A stretch of DNA of 64,000 nucleotides from Cristatella mucedo (lineage: Eukaryota; Bryozoa; Phylactolaemata; Cristatellidae): assembly GCA_009760855.2 (NCBI GenBank), contig WPIO01000004.1, positions 12,596,501 to 12,660,500 of the forward strand, written 5' to 3'. The notes below the pieces were generated by a model. It saw only the letters and a list, made by a program, of their open reading frames with translations, was not told the origin of the DNA and ran no database searches. A program made the position numbers and the translations under genes. Each line of letters opens with the position of its first letter. Position 1 is the first letter of the stretch. Positions 47,111-58,712 of the stretch are shown piece by piece.

Positions 47111-48129
47111 TAACGTTTAATATTCATCGGTTGAAATCGGGTGTTTTTATCAGTTTGAGGACAGTTCATATCTCAGGTTCTACCATCATCTCGTGGCTTC
47201 ACTTGAAAACGCCGCTCGATTTATTCTAGCGACTTTATTGGACGTGGGTCCATGTGCTCCACGTCCTGGCCCCATCATCCTATCACGTACGCGCTCAGCT
47301 GGTGATTTTTTATGAGAGAAAAAATGGTTCTTGGATTAATATTGATAAAACCATCTGCATCAATCAAACGAGTAAAAGACTTGTAGCCTGCTAGTGACCG
47401 AGTTCATCAAGGTACCAGGGTACTGAGGCTAAAACTATTTAAAACACCTTTGCAGCTATCCGATGCATTTTTCTCTACGGCCTACATAGTTTTTGTAAGT
47501 TTTTAAATTTCTTGTTTATCGTTACTTCCGTCGAATAACAGAGCTGAGATCAAAGCCAGTTTCTTTTACTTTGAGACTGGTTCGTTAAATTTGGTTGTGC
47601 TGCCCGCTTAAATATGAATCATTTGTATAGCGACCTTGCAGAAATTAATCTCTATCCAGGCGCCTCATAAATACCAAGGGCTCGATCCACGACGGCCCCA
47701 CGTTTTTTAAAGGCGATCACTCTAACCCGTGCGCAGAAACGGAACCAGGAGTTTTATCTTGAGGGCAATACCCGCAGATTTTCATTTTAGAGGCAAACCC
47801 AGAATTAATGAAAGGCGTATCCTCATGGATTTTATTCGACACGAACTCAACGGTTGCTAAAATACTGAAACTAGGACACAATGTCGTCTTTGGTGATGGT
47901 TGGTAGGCGTATGAATAGGGGGTTCAAATCCCCCTGCTCCCGGGCTCTGCCACCACCCCAAGGCCTAACCTGAGCGGCATAGGATTAATAAATGTGCTTT
48001 GGGGGGACAACTCGCAGTATTAGCGGCCATTTTGGAGGGATAATTCCCACTACTGGCCTACTTACCCAATTTTTTTCGTGTAGACTTAGCTCAGATTAAG
48101 CATGGTCACAGCTACCCCCGAAATAATAG
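47111..48129. other. No gene; isolated tRNA T-arm-like word
   Basis: At 47917-47940 aggggg, ttcaaat, cccct form a T-arm-like hairpin with box B consensus, but no box A or cloverleaf can be drawn around it. Possibly a SINE relic. Confidence 0.35.
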
Positions 48130-49165
48130 TTGAATGTACTATTGATTACTTTTTCAATGTTGATTACTGGCATTTTTACAGCTATGCTTTGTAAGTTGGT
48201 TTTATCCTCATTCTTAAATTGAATAATGATAAAACTAACATACTAGTCAAAGGCAAACCAAGTGCGATTCAAACATTGGAGCACCTAACGTTAAAAATCG
48301 GCTCTGCCGGCATATCTCCTGTTGAATCTGCACGAAATCGTTGTGCCCTGTTTTAAAGTGACCTTTCATTAGACGGTCACATGAGCTCCACAGTCAAGTC
48401 TGCCTACTTTCAGCTACATAACATTGCTAAAAATTGGGCTTGCTTAGACAGGGATATTAAATTTACATTATCCCGTGCAATTATGGCATCCCGTCTCGTT
48501 TTCTGTAAGTCACTGCTTGCTGATCTAATGGTCTGCGCAATCAGGCGCTTACAACTAGTGCAAAACTCTGCAGCCAGGCATGTCTGTCGTGAGCAGTGCA
48601 ATAGCCGCATCCCACCGCTTCTCGCCGACCTGCACTGGCTACCAGTCGAGCAGTGCATTGACTTCAACGTCTGTCACTTAAGTTTAGTTCCCTTCATTCT
48701 CCGACTCCAGCTTACCTATCAGATCTACTCCCCAACAGGGAGTTTACTCGTTTACCTATACCTCGTACGAGCCCCAAATCCTTCGGAGATGGTGCCTTTA
48801 ATTCGGATACTCCCAAAGGCTAGAACTCACTTCCGATTGACGTTACGACATCCCCTGACTTGACGAAATTTAAAAAGAAGCTGAAAACACATCTATTCAT
48901 CACAGCATTTAGTCCATGGTCCATGAGACTCGTCTTTTGTGTTCTTATGCGTGATGACATTGCGCGTGCTGCCACTAATCATATTTGTATGCTGACCCTA
49001 TGCATGTCGCCTCTAACCATGTTATGCTTGTTGACATTGAGCATGCTACCATTAACTATTCGATCATGCTTCCTTGGCAGCAAATGTAAAGTCCCTAAAA
49101 AGAGATTAAGTTCTCCGATGGCGCAGTACAAATGTGTTATTATAATTATTTGTATTATCTAACGG
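48130..49165 (+). mobile_element. Family A LINE, about 1 kb, RT thumb to 3' end
   Basis: Plus frame 48381-48863 encodes MSSTVKSAYFQLHNIAK, the LDRDIKFTLSRAIMASRLVF segment, [17 protein letters not shown], and [15 protein letters not shown]. It then shifts frame near 48690 and again in the FK..LKTHLF block. The 3' UTR and stem-loop (partly mispaired) end at the tail tgtattat near 49160. Confidence 0.85.
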
Positions 49166-49300
49166 TTCACTCTTTTATAATCAAACTGCCAAGCATAGGC
49201 CTCTTTTCTGTTTGCAAAAGCGTGTGCTACAGACGTTTGCAGGGAGGGTGGTTAAAATTATCTTTATTGATCGGAGGAGTCGCTGATAGTCTGACTCTTT

Positions 49301-49595
49301 TGGCGGCGGTGTTTATTACTGCTACTCCGGCGGCAGCAGTTCTAGTGGAGTCTCATGGAGGCACCAGTGCGAACGCGAGCGAAAAACGAGACTCAGTATA
49401 TTCTCTCACGCGTACATACATGCGAGCCGGCTGACTCGCCGCAGGTAGGGATAATGCAGCCGTTGCGGCAGCATCTCTTACATCAAAGGCCGGCCGCTGC
49501 GCCGCTGAGTCAGCTGCCCAACCACCTGCTGCAGGTAGGACATGCATTAGCGGCCGGACGCTGCGCTAATTACAAAGGCTGCAACAGCAGGCGCA
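49301..49595 (-). repeat. Gypsy element 3' LTR
   Basis: 295 bp beginning TGCGC and ending CCGCCA on the minus strand (TG...CA). Aligns with 52405-52699 and with the solo LTR at 60561. The central block aggctgactcg...tacatgcgagccgg is shared. Confidence 0.7.
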
Positions 49596-49989
49596 CACAA
49601 AATCCATTTCTCATAGACTGGTCAATAATTCCCACAGTCCGCCAGCTCGACTGGCGGGGGGGGGGGAGGAGGGTAGTCGCGGCGGCCGCGGCAGTCGCGG
49701 CCTGAAACTCGTGCAGCCGTCAGTTCCCCGGCGCTCTCGACTTTCTCAGCAGGCGGTGGCCCCCGAACTAGAATTAGATGCCGTCGGCATGCCGTTCTTC
49801 GGGCTCAATTCACTCCAGGTTTACAACTAGGTTGGACGACTCCTGTAGTCTTTGAACTCAAAATTTAACTTTATCCACGTGCACGACCTTTCGGCGGCCA
49901 GCGTCATTAAAGATGCGCACGGCGACCGGTCCTAGGAACGTGTGTCCACTCTCCAGCCGCCGAGCCATCGCGGTTCGAGCTTGTGCCAC

Positions 49990-50335
49990 GGTCGGTTATC
50001 CCCACAGCCGCATCGGATCTCCGGGACGACACGCGACGTGTCGTGTTTGCAGTCGCCGCCGGCGCTTCGCTTCTTCGGCGCTTCGAGCATCTACTAGCTC
50101 GCGGAATTCGGCGAGCTTTCCGCTAAGAGACAGGCAATACGCTGCTGCAGGCGTAGTGCCTGCAGCAGCGTATTGAGCGCTCTCTGCGAGGCTATCGAGG
50201 CGCTGCGGCTCGCGGCAAAACATCAGCTCGAAGGGGCTCGTAGCTCGTAGCTTGCTGTCGAGCGGTGTGGTTAGCGAATAAAAGCAGTGGAAAGGACTCT
50301 TCCACTGTCCGCCCGAGTGTAAGCATGAGTGCACG
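49990..50335 (-). pseudogene. Gypsy integrase C-terminal part
   Basis: Contains TTPLDSKLRATSPFELMFCR (NTxxHxxTGxSPFxLMxGR-type block at the end of the integrase core) and the RRLQTRHVACRPGDPMRLW block (the xVGDxVxL chromatin-end domain). The catalytic DDE region is absent. It is joined in frame to RT sequence (FQRLM) at about 50340. Confidence 0.7.
50136..50174. repeat. Perfect 17-bp hairpin inside the integrase remnant
   Basis: aatacgctgctgcaggc, loop gtagt, exact reverse complement. Located in the codons between the integrase core end and its C-terminal domain. Confidence 0.9.
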
Positions 50336-50339
50336 GATT

Positions 50340-51293
50340 TCATTAATCGCTGGAATGCGGCCGGAGCCCCGGCAATAATCCAGATGGCATTTTTAAGAAG
50401 GCGAATGCACCGAGTCCTGGCCAGGGTGTAAACGCCATCTTTTGAACATTTTCGGGGTAAACCGGCACATGCCAGTATCCCAAGTTCATGTTCACGTAGC
50501 TGAAGACGCAGGAGCCGTGGAGGCTGAGTGCAGCCACTGCAAGCGGTGGTGATAGCCGTTAAGGCTCTTCTGTCGCTATACAACAAGAGGCTGTTTAATC
50601 AGCTAGGATTTATTTATTATTTATTTATTCCTGAATTTCGTCCGGTAGCGTCAAGGGATAGGCATACTTTGCAGTACGTTTGTTAAGCTCTCTATAATCT
50701 ACAGCTATACGCGCGTCGCCACTTTTCTTGGGCGTGTAAACTGCAAGCGCCAGCCATGGACTGAAGCTCGGGCTGATGATAACCTGCTCCAGCATAATAT
50801 TAAGCTGCACCAGGATTTTGTCTCGCAATTTCAGTGGGATTCGTCGCGCAGGAACGCGTACTGGTGCGCTGTTACCAGTTGGAATATGGTGATACGCACG
50901 ATCAATTGCACGCTGTCGACGACGGAAGAGGACTCGAAATTTGTCAACCACTCCTCTATAGAGCTGAGGGCAGGCGGGTATATCTGTCGCCTCGTCATCC
51001 GCATCGAATGACTGCACCAAGCATCGCGTCTCCAATGCGGCGTCCTGCTCCACGACGCTAGACACTGCCGCCGCACTGCTATCCAGCCATGGCAATTGAA
51101 AATGAGGACAACCTTTCTTTGAGGGCTTTATAAATTGTATTTGAGCCAGCTGCGATATTAAAAAATCGGCGCCCAAGATCGTATCAGCGACAATGTCTCC
51201 GCGACGACAAAAGCACGGCACACTGATCGGTTCTCTATAACGTACCCGAAGGTCACACTGTCCGATGGACCGAAAAGGCTGGTTGGCCGCCAC
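50340..51293 (-). pseudogene. Gypsy protease end and reverse transcriptase, interrupted
   Basis: A 222-codon frame (50625-51293) has ILGADFL (end of the protease), a linker, then VPARRIPLKLRDKI, IISPSFSPWLALAVYTPKKS and RIAVDYRELNKRTAKYAYPL, the N-terminal blocks of gypsy RT. The RT resumes beyond a SINE with FSYVNMNLGYWHVPVYPEN, FTPWPGLGAFAFLKMPSGL and APAAFQRLM, with a frameshift between the last two. The YxDD box is missing because RT ends at FQRLM. Confidence 0.85.
50531..50632 (+). mobile_element. SINE insertion within the gypsy RT
   Basis: gccactgcaagcggtggtgatagcc, aaggctcttctgtcgctatac and gaggctgtttaat match the body of the SINE at 25567. The tRNA head is missing. It ends in a (TTTA)n tail. 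It splits the RT between YPLTLPDEIQ and LHGSCVFSYVN. Confidence 0.8.
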
Positions 51294-51295
51294 CT

Positions 51296-51478
51296 TTAAG
51301 GTAGTGCAGGTCGGACGGTACGTCGTATGCGCGTACAGCAGCGGGCAGCCTCTTCCTTAATTAAAGATACGCTCGAACCACTGGCGCCGATCGATGCTGA
51401 AATAGTTTCGTCGCCGACGACGACAGTCGCGCACGACGAGCGTGCTTGCGGCCCGCTACGCGTAGCGGTGCCACGCAC
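51296..51478 (-). pseudogene. Gypsy retropepsin remnant without catalytic aspartate
   Basis: The minus frame holds ATVVVGDETISASIGAS then SVSLIKEEAARCC. Retropepsins have D(T/S)GAxxSxI here; the aligned position of the catalytic Asp is Ala, so the protease cannot be active as written. Confidence 0.6.
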
Positions 51479-51609
51479 AGGGTGCTCTCTAGATTCGGCC
51501 CGCGGCCCTCCCCCCGCCCCTCCCAGCCAGCCAGTCGCGGAACCTCGCCCGCTTTCCTGAGGCGGTTCCGGTAGTCGGTGCGACTCGGCGGCTACGACCG
51601 CTGCGGGCT

Positions 51610-51690
51610 ACACGCCCCGAAGCCCGAGCACTCCCAGCACTGCACCTGCCCGCGCACTTTCTTAGGGCCGCCGAAGTTCCCCGTCTGCCC
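51610..51690 (-). pseudogene. Gag nucleocapsid zinc knuckle, broken
   Basis: The minus strand encodes GQVQCWECSGFGACSPQR. The first CxxC and the GFG of a CCHC knuckle are present, but the His and the proper spacing to the last Cys are lost. A stop follows. Confidence 0.6.
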
Positions 51691-52404
51691 GCGCTCGCGA
51701 CAGCGCGCCGAGCCCGCTAGCACCGCTGCGGACTCTCGTCCGAGCGCTGTTCCCGAGGGCCCGGCGCTTCCAGTCGCATGCGCTGGAGCTCGGCCTCTAA
51801 GGTGGCCAGACGGGCGGCGAGCTCGCGGGCGACACTCGCGCCGCGCACGTCGCTCCGGCTGGCTCGAGGGACGCTGCAGTAGGGCGTGCGTGCGCCCTCG
51901 TGGCGAACCCCTGGCACGCTTCGGGGGGGGGCCGCCGGCGCTGCACAGTCGGGCGAAGCCCTAACGGCGGCGGCCACACTGTCCGGCAGTCCGTTAAAAC
52001 TGACGACGGTGCGGGAGCGACTCGCTTGCGGCGCCGCTTAAGCTGGCCTCGCTCGCCTGAGCAGGCGCTTCAAGTCGTGCGCACGGCTCCGCGCACCGGC
52101 TCGCCGCCGTCCTGCAGGACGCGGCCTCCTTGCGTGTCGCGAGCGTACTCACCGCAGCGCTCCTCGGGCGAGAGCGCCTCATCCCGAGCTGCCTCGATGC
52201 CTTTCGCGGTTCCGCTCGAGCTTCCCCCTCAAGGCACGCGAGAGCGCCTCGCCCGCTGGGATCTACGCTCGTGTCTCGCTCGCGTAGGACGCCTCGTCCC
52301 AGCCATTCGCCGACGACGCACAGGCATCGGAGCGTTTCAACCCGAGGTCGAGCGTCGATCGGCCGTCGTACGCCGGCGGCAACGTTGCAGTAGCAACTCT
52401 CGGC

Positions 52405-52699
52405 TAACAGCTACTGAGTGTTACCGCGGCTGCAGGCGGCGGCTGCGCTGGCGGCGTCTCGCGGAGGCATCGGCGCGAACGCGAGCGATAGACGAGACTC
52501 TCGGTTTATTCACTCGCGCGTGCATATATGCGAGCTGGCTGACTCGCCGCAGAAGGGGCTGTACAGCTGCAGCGGGCAACACCCCCTGCATCAAACCCGG
52601 ACACAGCGCCGAGCCAACGGCCCAACCGCTAGCTGCGGGCAGGGCAGACATTAGTGGCCGGACGCTGCACTAATTACAAAAGCAGCTGTAGCGGGCGCA
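52405..52699 (-). repeat. Gypsy element 5' LTR
   Basis: About 295 bp, minus strand begins TGCGCCCGCT. It carries a TATA-like gcatatatgc (52520 region) and, about 25 bp on, AATAAA (gtgaataaaccg), in the order expected of U3-R. The inner boundary near 52405 is approximate. Confidence 0.7.
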
Positions 52700-53784
52700 C
52701 TCGGCAGCGGTCTCCGCGGCTCAGCGACCGGCTTAGCGACCGGGCAGTTCTTCAGCTCCTGGTTTCATAGTGACAAGCGCACAGTTACATTTTTCGAGGT
52801 ATCACTCGCGAGCGCTGTCGGCATCGTAAAAAATGGACACGTTTCCTTTTTTGCTTAATTTACTCACTCATTTACTCTAAGGTCACAGTTGCAAGAGAGA
52901 GAGCGGTTATGGCGGCCTTCGGGCGGTGCGACTTCGGCACGCAGACGAAATGTGCCATATCAGTGGAAATCTGCCGCTTTTCTCGGATGGGTCTCCAACG
53001 GATGCTAGCTAGCGCGGTGCTCATTCGGCGCGCCCGTCTGGTGTGCGGACTGACTACCGTCATTTACTGACGTAGCGATCGTGTTTTGTTTCGATTATCC
53101 GACGAGGTAATCTCTTTAGAAGCTTTTAAGAAGCCTGCCTGCCGAGTGGCGTACGCAACTTCAGGTTTTTCACACAATAGGAGGCGAAATTCTCTGTTTA
53201 AACGCTGCCTAGGAAAGCTTTCGATCGCGCCGCCGCTCCGCATGCGGCGCATGCTCCCCAAGCTCTCCGCAAAAATGCGAAATGGCGCTATTTTAGCTCG
53301 AGGGCTCGAGCGTCTTTTCGGGCGTTTAGCTTTCGCTAAAACCCGAAGCAAACAGTTAAAATAACCAGCGCTAAAATAGCAAGCCTTCAGAATGCCTATG
53401 GAGCTTTTCCGATCACGTTTCGAAAAAAAACATCTTTGACTGTGTGCAACGCCCTTCAAGGTCAACAGTTAGGCACCCTCGTATTAAAATCCTGGCTGCC
53501 ACGCCCTCGCATCCAACCGTTCCGTTGTTTAGTTGAAAAGGACATCTCTTGCTCTTGGCTCGTTCGGCTGTGGAAGCCTGAAACTTGAATGAATGAACAC
53601 GAATCAATTCCGATTGCTCCAGCTTTCGCATTCTCATTGGTGAAGGTTTAAGATTCAGCCAAAGCTCCTGTCGATCGCCCTGTGATTAATTATATTAATT
53701 GCCTTAAAGTACATAGATATAACTTGCATAGGCATTTCATTCCCATTTCATGGCTGCCTCCTAGTTTTTAGTCGGTAAAAATCT
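52700..53784. other. No gene; imperfect inverted repeats
   Basis: The 53.2-53.4 kb area has gcgctattttagc (53285-53297) and its near-complement gcgctaaaatagc (53369-53381) around a small tttagctttcgctaaa hairpin. The two long opposing frames there mirror each other and are not called. Confidence 0.45.
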
Positions 53785-54180
53785 GACGAGCTCGTGGGTT
53801 CTATCGGGGAAGGACTACGCAGTTCGGTTTTGGGCTGGGCTACCGAAAGAAGCCACAAAGCCTCTCCAGCTAGTGATGAATGTCGCTACGAGATTAGTTG
53901 AGAAATCCAAGAGGTTCAGTCACGGTTCCCCTTTGCTGAAAGAGCTGTTATGGCTTCCAGTAGGTCAACGAATACAGAGAAAAATTAATTCTTACACTGA
54001 CCCACAAAGCCTGCCGTACCTAGCTGAACTAATGCTGCATCATTCTCAGCCTCCACATGCCCTCATGTCCTGTAAAGATAATAAATTAGTTGTTCCGTTC
54101 CTGCTATTAAAGATCGTTGGCGAAACTCCACCTCCTGGCCTTCTGAACTCATTTCCACAATTCTTACCCAACCTTATGCA
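53785..54180 (+). mobile_element. Family B LINE, RT C-terminal fragment
   Basis: Plus frame 53873-54241 begins MMNVATRLVEKSKRFSH, then the LLKELLWLPVGQRIQRKI segment and the following HKAL-equivalent block. It stops near 54180, where another copy begins. Confidence 0.8.
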
Positions 54181-55677
54181 CTCTGCTGCTACCAATTTTT
54201 TGCTAAAGATTCTTGAAAAGATTGTCGCTAAGCAGCTGTAGCACACATTGAAAAGAAAAAGTTGGCAGAAAATTTTCAGTCGGGATTCAAGCGACGCCAC
54301 TTCACTGAAACTGCTCTCCTCCGTGTAACCAGCGACATCCTATGCAGCAACGTGGGCTCGAATCTCGCTGCCCTAGCCCTGCTAGGTCTATCAGTTGCCT
54401 TCGACAATATTGGTCACGATATCCTAAATAAACCATTGAGAACAACGATCGGTCTGGCAGGCGAGGCAGTGGCGTGGTTCAAATCCTACTTTTCGATCGC
54501 ATTCAATCCGTGTCGTATGGGGGTCAGGTGTCATCCACCAGACCAGTCACCTGTGGAGTCCCTCGAGGATCGTCTTCGGTCCTTTGCCGTTCATCATGTA
54601 TACTCGACCTCTTTGAAAAGAGATTCGTGCCAATGGAATCGTTTATAACTTTTATGATCACAATATATGATCACAATACTCTGCTGCGTTTGTCTATTAA
54701 ACCGTCGGAATCTGCTGCAGTAGCTGCGTCTGAATGCTTGCCCTGCGGACATTTGATCCTGGATGTCGGCCAGTTTAGTTGATCTTAACGACGATAAAGC
54801 GGAACTGCTACTCGTAGAACTCCCCCAAGCATGTGGCTAGACTAAAGGCCTTGCTCTTCTAAAAGGTTATGCTGCCGTGCGACTGTCACTGTGTGCTCAA
54901 AATTTAGGTTTCTTCTTTGACAGCTGCCTAATTTTGCATGCTTGATAAAGAAGAGTGCCTCCACGGGTAGCCATCATGTCCGATACATAGCTAAGACTAG
55001 GGACTGTCTACCACCGCTGCTTGCAAAAAATTAAAAAGCTCTCTGGTTCTGTCTGGGCACTAAAAATAGCCACTAGGTCATTGCAGCTGGTGATGAATAT
55101 GGCTGCAAGGACTAAAGTTACAAAATCTCCGAGGTTTGACCATGTGTCACCTTTGCTGAAGGATCCTGTATGGCTTCCGGTTGATTAACGGATACGGAGT
55201 ACAGTTCGTAAGCTGACCCACAAGGTCCACCATGGCTTGGCTACTTCATACCTAACTGCACTGCTGCACCAGTTTCAGCCTCCTCGTGCCCTCAGGTCTT
55301 CTATGGACAACAAATGAGCTGTTTCACTCCTGAGATCCTTGACGACAGAAGCTATTGCTTTGCAGATCCTAGACTATAGAACTCACTTCTACAATTCTTA
55401 AGCAACGATACCTACTCTCCAGCTGCCAATATAGCACATCCTTTCCAGCAGTCCTAAGCTGCTACTCCCATGCTGCTCACTACATCAACTGCCCTTCTGA
55501 CTCAGCTATGCTTCCCATTTTGTCTTTGTTTCGTGAGATGGGAAGTCTGTTGGCTACCGAATGCCTACTGAAAGCCGCTTGGGCTTTGAGTGCGAAATAA
55601 AAAACGTCTGCATAACAAGCACGTAGTCTTTGTGGCTTTGCTCGGACACAGGCGCAGATACATCGCATTACATTACA
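54181..55677 (+). mobile_element. Family B LINE, about 1.5 kb, RT fingers to 3' tail
   Basis: Head-to-tail behind the previous fragment. The order is LLKILEKIVAKQL, the FQSGFKRRHFTETALLRV segment, LSVAFDNIGHDIL, AVAWFKSY, then VTCGVPRGS, a damaged YADDT region (MITIYDHNTLLRLSIKPSES), the C-terminal LPV domain near 55165, the 3' UTR and the cattacattac tail. Several frameshifts. It is the longest LINE copy in the window and shows the 5' half of the RT domain. Confidence 0.85.
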
Positions 55678-56348
55678 ACAATCGTCGTTAAAGAACGCAA
55701 TCCCATCGCATAGGATCCGAATCCTGACCAGAAGCGAGCTTTTCAGAAGCTGTGCCGTTCATGAGAAGATGTGTCGGTGACCTTATATAACTCTTTGACT
55801 AGTGCTACTGAGAAGGCCGAGACCCGATTTCACACTGGGTGACGAAGTAAGGCATGCCCGAACGATCAGTCGGTTTCTTACATAAATCACTCGGCCTAGA
55901 GAAGCGAGAGAGTCATCGAGAAAATTAAAGACACACAGCCGGCAGTTAGGCCATGCGTCCTGGACCACTGTCAATCTCATTGGCCACCTTGCCGTGATAC
56001 AAAGATAGCAGCTCGTTTAATCAGCGCAGAATTACATAGTGCAAGCAGACCTAGCTACCTAGCCTGGATGACACAATTTAACACCCGGTCCTACCTCCCC
56101 TTGCCTGCCCGGTGCAGCTATGAGCCAGCATGAATAACAGTCGACCGAACAACGCCTCGGCGATCCTCTTGCTCCCTCTCTTCTATAGGCACTTGACGTG
56201 GCGAGCAGGAGAGCAGCTGCCTTAGTGTAACTTCGGCTGCTGCAACACTTGACTTTGGGTGTTTGCACACCACGATTAACATCGGGCACCATACAGTCGA
56301 AATAGGAGGGCAACCGAGGATATCGAGGAACGTTAGTCGGTCTCTGCC

Positions 56349-56351
<3 letters not shown>
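55678..56351. other. No recognised feature
   Basis: Short frames without motifs. Confidence 0.4.
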
Positions 56352-56420
<69 letters not shown>

Positions 56421-56546
56421 AGACAGACAGACAGACAGACAGACAGGCAGGCAGGCAGGCAGACAGACAGAAAGACAGACAGACAGGCAGAAAGACAGGC
56501 AGACAGACAGACAGAGACAGAGAGAAAACAGAGTGAAAACAGAGAG

Positions 56547-56588
<42 letters not shown>
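56352..56588 (+). repeat. Compound (GA)n-(CAGA/CAGG)n-(GA)n microsatellite
   Basis: GA run 56352-56415, CAGA/CAGG tetramers 56417-56515, an acagagagaaaac decamer repeated twice, and GA again 56553-56588. Confidence 0.95.
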
Positions 56589-58029
56589 AATTGCTGTCAC
56601 ATGAAGTTCATGGGCATAAAACGACATTTAATCAGCTGTCATGCACTTCTATTGTTATTGTCTAAGACTCGTGGTCGTCTTGGTACTTCCATATCTTAAA
56701 ATTAACCAGAATTTGGATCATACTCAATCAGGATTCAGAACGATTGCTGACGATAAGGAATTGTGGTCGACGATAAGGAATTGTGGTAGTGATCGGGCAG
56801 AGATCATTGAAAGGCTACAAGCAGCCTCGGTAGGCTAAAAAAAATAAACACCAACCTTTGAACTTGTAGAGAACCATATATTTAAATAGGATTACGCATA
56901 GCTTCGATATTCGAATGGCTAACTGATCGTTTTCCTGGCCCTAGCAGTGCATGCCCGCGGCCTCATCTGATCGCAACGCGACGATGGGGCAACGTCGGGA
57001 GCCAATGCTGTTGCCCTTCGACGGTCTGGCCAATCAAACTGTTGCATCAAGTAGTAACCCTGCTAGAGCAGACTATGCAGGCCTCAGTCGCCCACACATA
57101 CGCCACTGCTCTTGCAACCTCAAGCACCGGAATGCGAGACTGGTGCTGAACACAACGAAACAACAATAATAACAACCGAGACTTTCGAAAAGCTGGTCAA
57201 GCCTCGCCGTGCAGGCATAGCACCGGGTCGCACGGTGAGGCGCTGCCGTCACAGCAAGCAGGAGTCGAGCAGGAGCTAGCACTCCCAGCAGCACTCAGGA
57301 GAGATGCTGCCGAGCACTCGACCTAGCGCCTAGCACGTATCGAGATCTCGATGAGAGAAAAAATACATGGAAGGCTGTCATGGAAGACCTCGGTAAAAAG
57401 AAAAACGTGGATGCGAAAGCCCTGGCCTTTTCTAAGAGTCCTCTCCGTCCAACGTCCGTCGGGCGAAGTCGAAGGTTGATGCTCGCAAGAGCCACATCGA
57501 CCGGTCGCGTGTTAGCCTCAGCCTATGCTTCGCATCAACCAAAAACTTGACTCTGATTCTGCCTTGCAGTGACGAGGTTTCGCAGCTCCTCGATGTCCCG
57601 CTGCAACTGCAAATGAGGAAGCATCGCAGTAGAGCAACGAGGCACAAAAGAAATCCTAATTGTGCAGGCCCTCTAATGATGCGTTAGCCGGCTGGCTGAC
57701 TGACGGCTGGCTGACGGCACCTGCTGACACCCGTAGGACAGTGACCAGTGACGATGGCGGCCTGCATGCACGAACCACTTCACCGGCAAAGTGGTGAGGG
57801 TGTGGTTCTGAGCACTAGTGCTTCGTGCAATAGAGTCGTACCCCACTCGAACAGCGAGCAGACTGCAGGAGGCGACCTGGTGCCACCGCCGTGTGTGATA
57901 CCGTACCTCGGTGGTGACCTCGGTCATCGAAAATTCTAACTCGTGCCTGATAAAGTGGATATCGATAAGGAAATGACAGCACTAACATGGCTGCCATGCC
58001 CCTGTGACGTCGACGAAAACGAGTGTGGT
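56589..58029. other. No gene recognised; small direct repeat
   Basis: cgataaggaattgtgg is tandemly repeated at about 56750-56785. QSGFRT just before it recalls a LINE RT block but nothing else supports it. Frames at 56951-57939 have no motif. Confidence 0.4.
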
Positions 58030-58712
58030 CAAGCAACTGCATCATGCCGGCATATGCAATCAGGCGATTTCAGCTAGTGCAAAACTCCACAGCTAGGCTT
58101 GTCTGTCGTGAGTGTCGACGTTGCCCCATCACTTCACTTCTCACCGGCCTTCACTGGCTCCCTGTCAAGCAACAGATCGACTTCAAGGTTTTGTTGCTCA
58201 CTTTTAGGTCACTTCAATCTTTGGCTCCAGCTTATGTCTCAGGTCTACAACCCCACCAGGCCAAGCATCGTAGCACCAGCTTTTCGGAATCTAACAGTTT
58301 ACCGATAGCTCGTACAAACCTCAAATTCTTTGGAGACCGTGCATTTCGTTCGTATGCTCCCAAAGCCTAGAACTCACTTCTGACTTGCATCACGACATCC
58401 CCTGACTTGATCACATTTAAAAAGAAATTAAAAACGCACCTATATAGGACAGCATTTAGTGGGTCCCTGTGATTCGTCCTTCATGTGCTTGTGCGTGCCG
58501 ACACTGTGCATGCTGCCACTAACCACATTTGCATGCTGACCCTGTGCATGTCACCCCTAACCATACTATTCATGTTGTTTATCAAGCATGATATTACTCA
58601 CGATTCAATTGCATTTCCCTTTGCACCAAATGTAAAGCTGCTAGAAAGAGATTGAGTTCTCTGAGGGCGCTTTATCAAGTGCATTGTTTTTACTATTATT
58701 ATTATTATTGCC
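58030..58712 (+). mobile_element. Family A LINE, RT C-terminus to tail
   Basis: Plus frame 58023-58370: [36 protein letters not shown], the SESNSLPIARTNLKFFGDRA block. A TAG at 58368 follows the PKA codons, then the frame resumes. The 3' UTR, an almost fully paired stem-loop and (ATT)6 end at 58712. Confidence 0.9.

Larger units (their letters stand above)
49596..52404 (-). mobile_element. Ty3/gypsy (Metaviridae) retrotransposon, internal region, decayed
   Basis: Between the two LTRs, on the minus strand and in gag-protease-RT-integrase order. About 2.8 kb is too short for a complete element (usually 4-5 kb of internal DNA). The RNase H and most of the integrase are missing, and gag is mostly unrecognisable apart from a coiled-coil stretch (ARLATLEAELQRMRLEAPG, about 51740-51830). 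No primer binding site is clear next to the 5' LTR. Confidence 0.75.

Noticed and set aside
47900-47950. Possible tRNA gene
   Set aside because: Good T-arm but no D-arm, anticodon arm or box A at the right distance.
53064-53465. 133-codon minus frame
   Set aside because: The plus strand is equally open; both are explained by the local inverted repeats.
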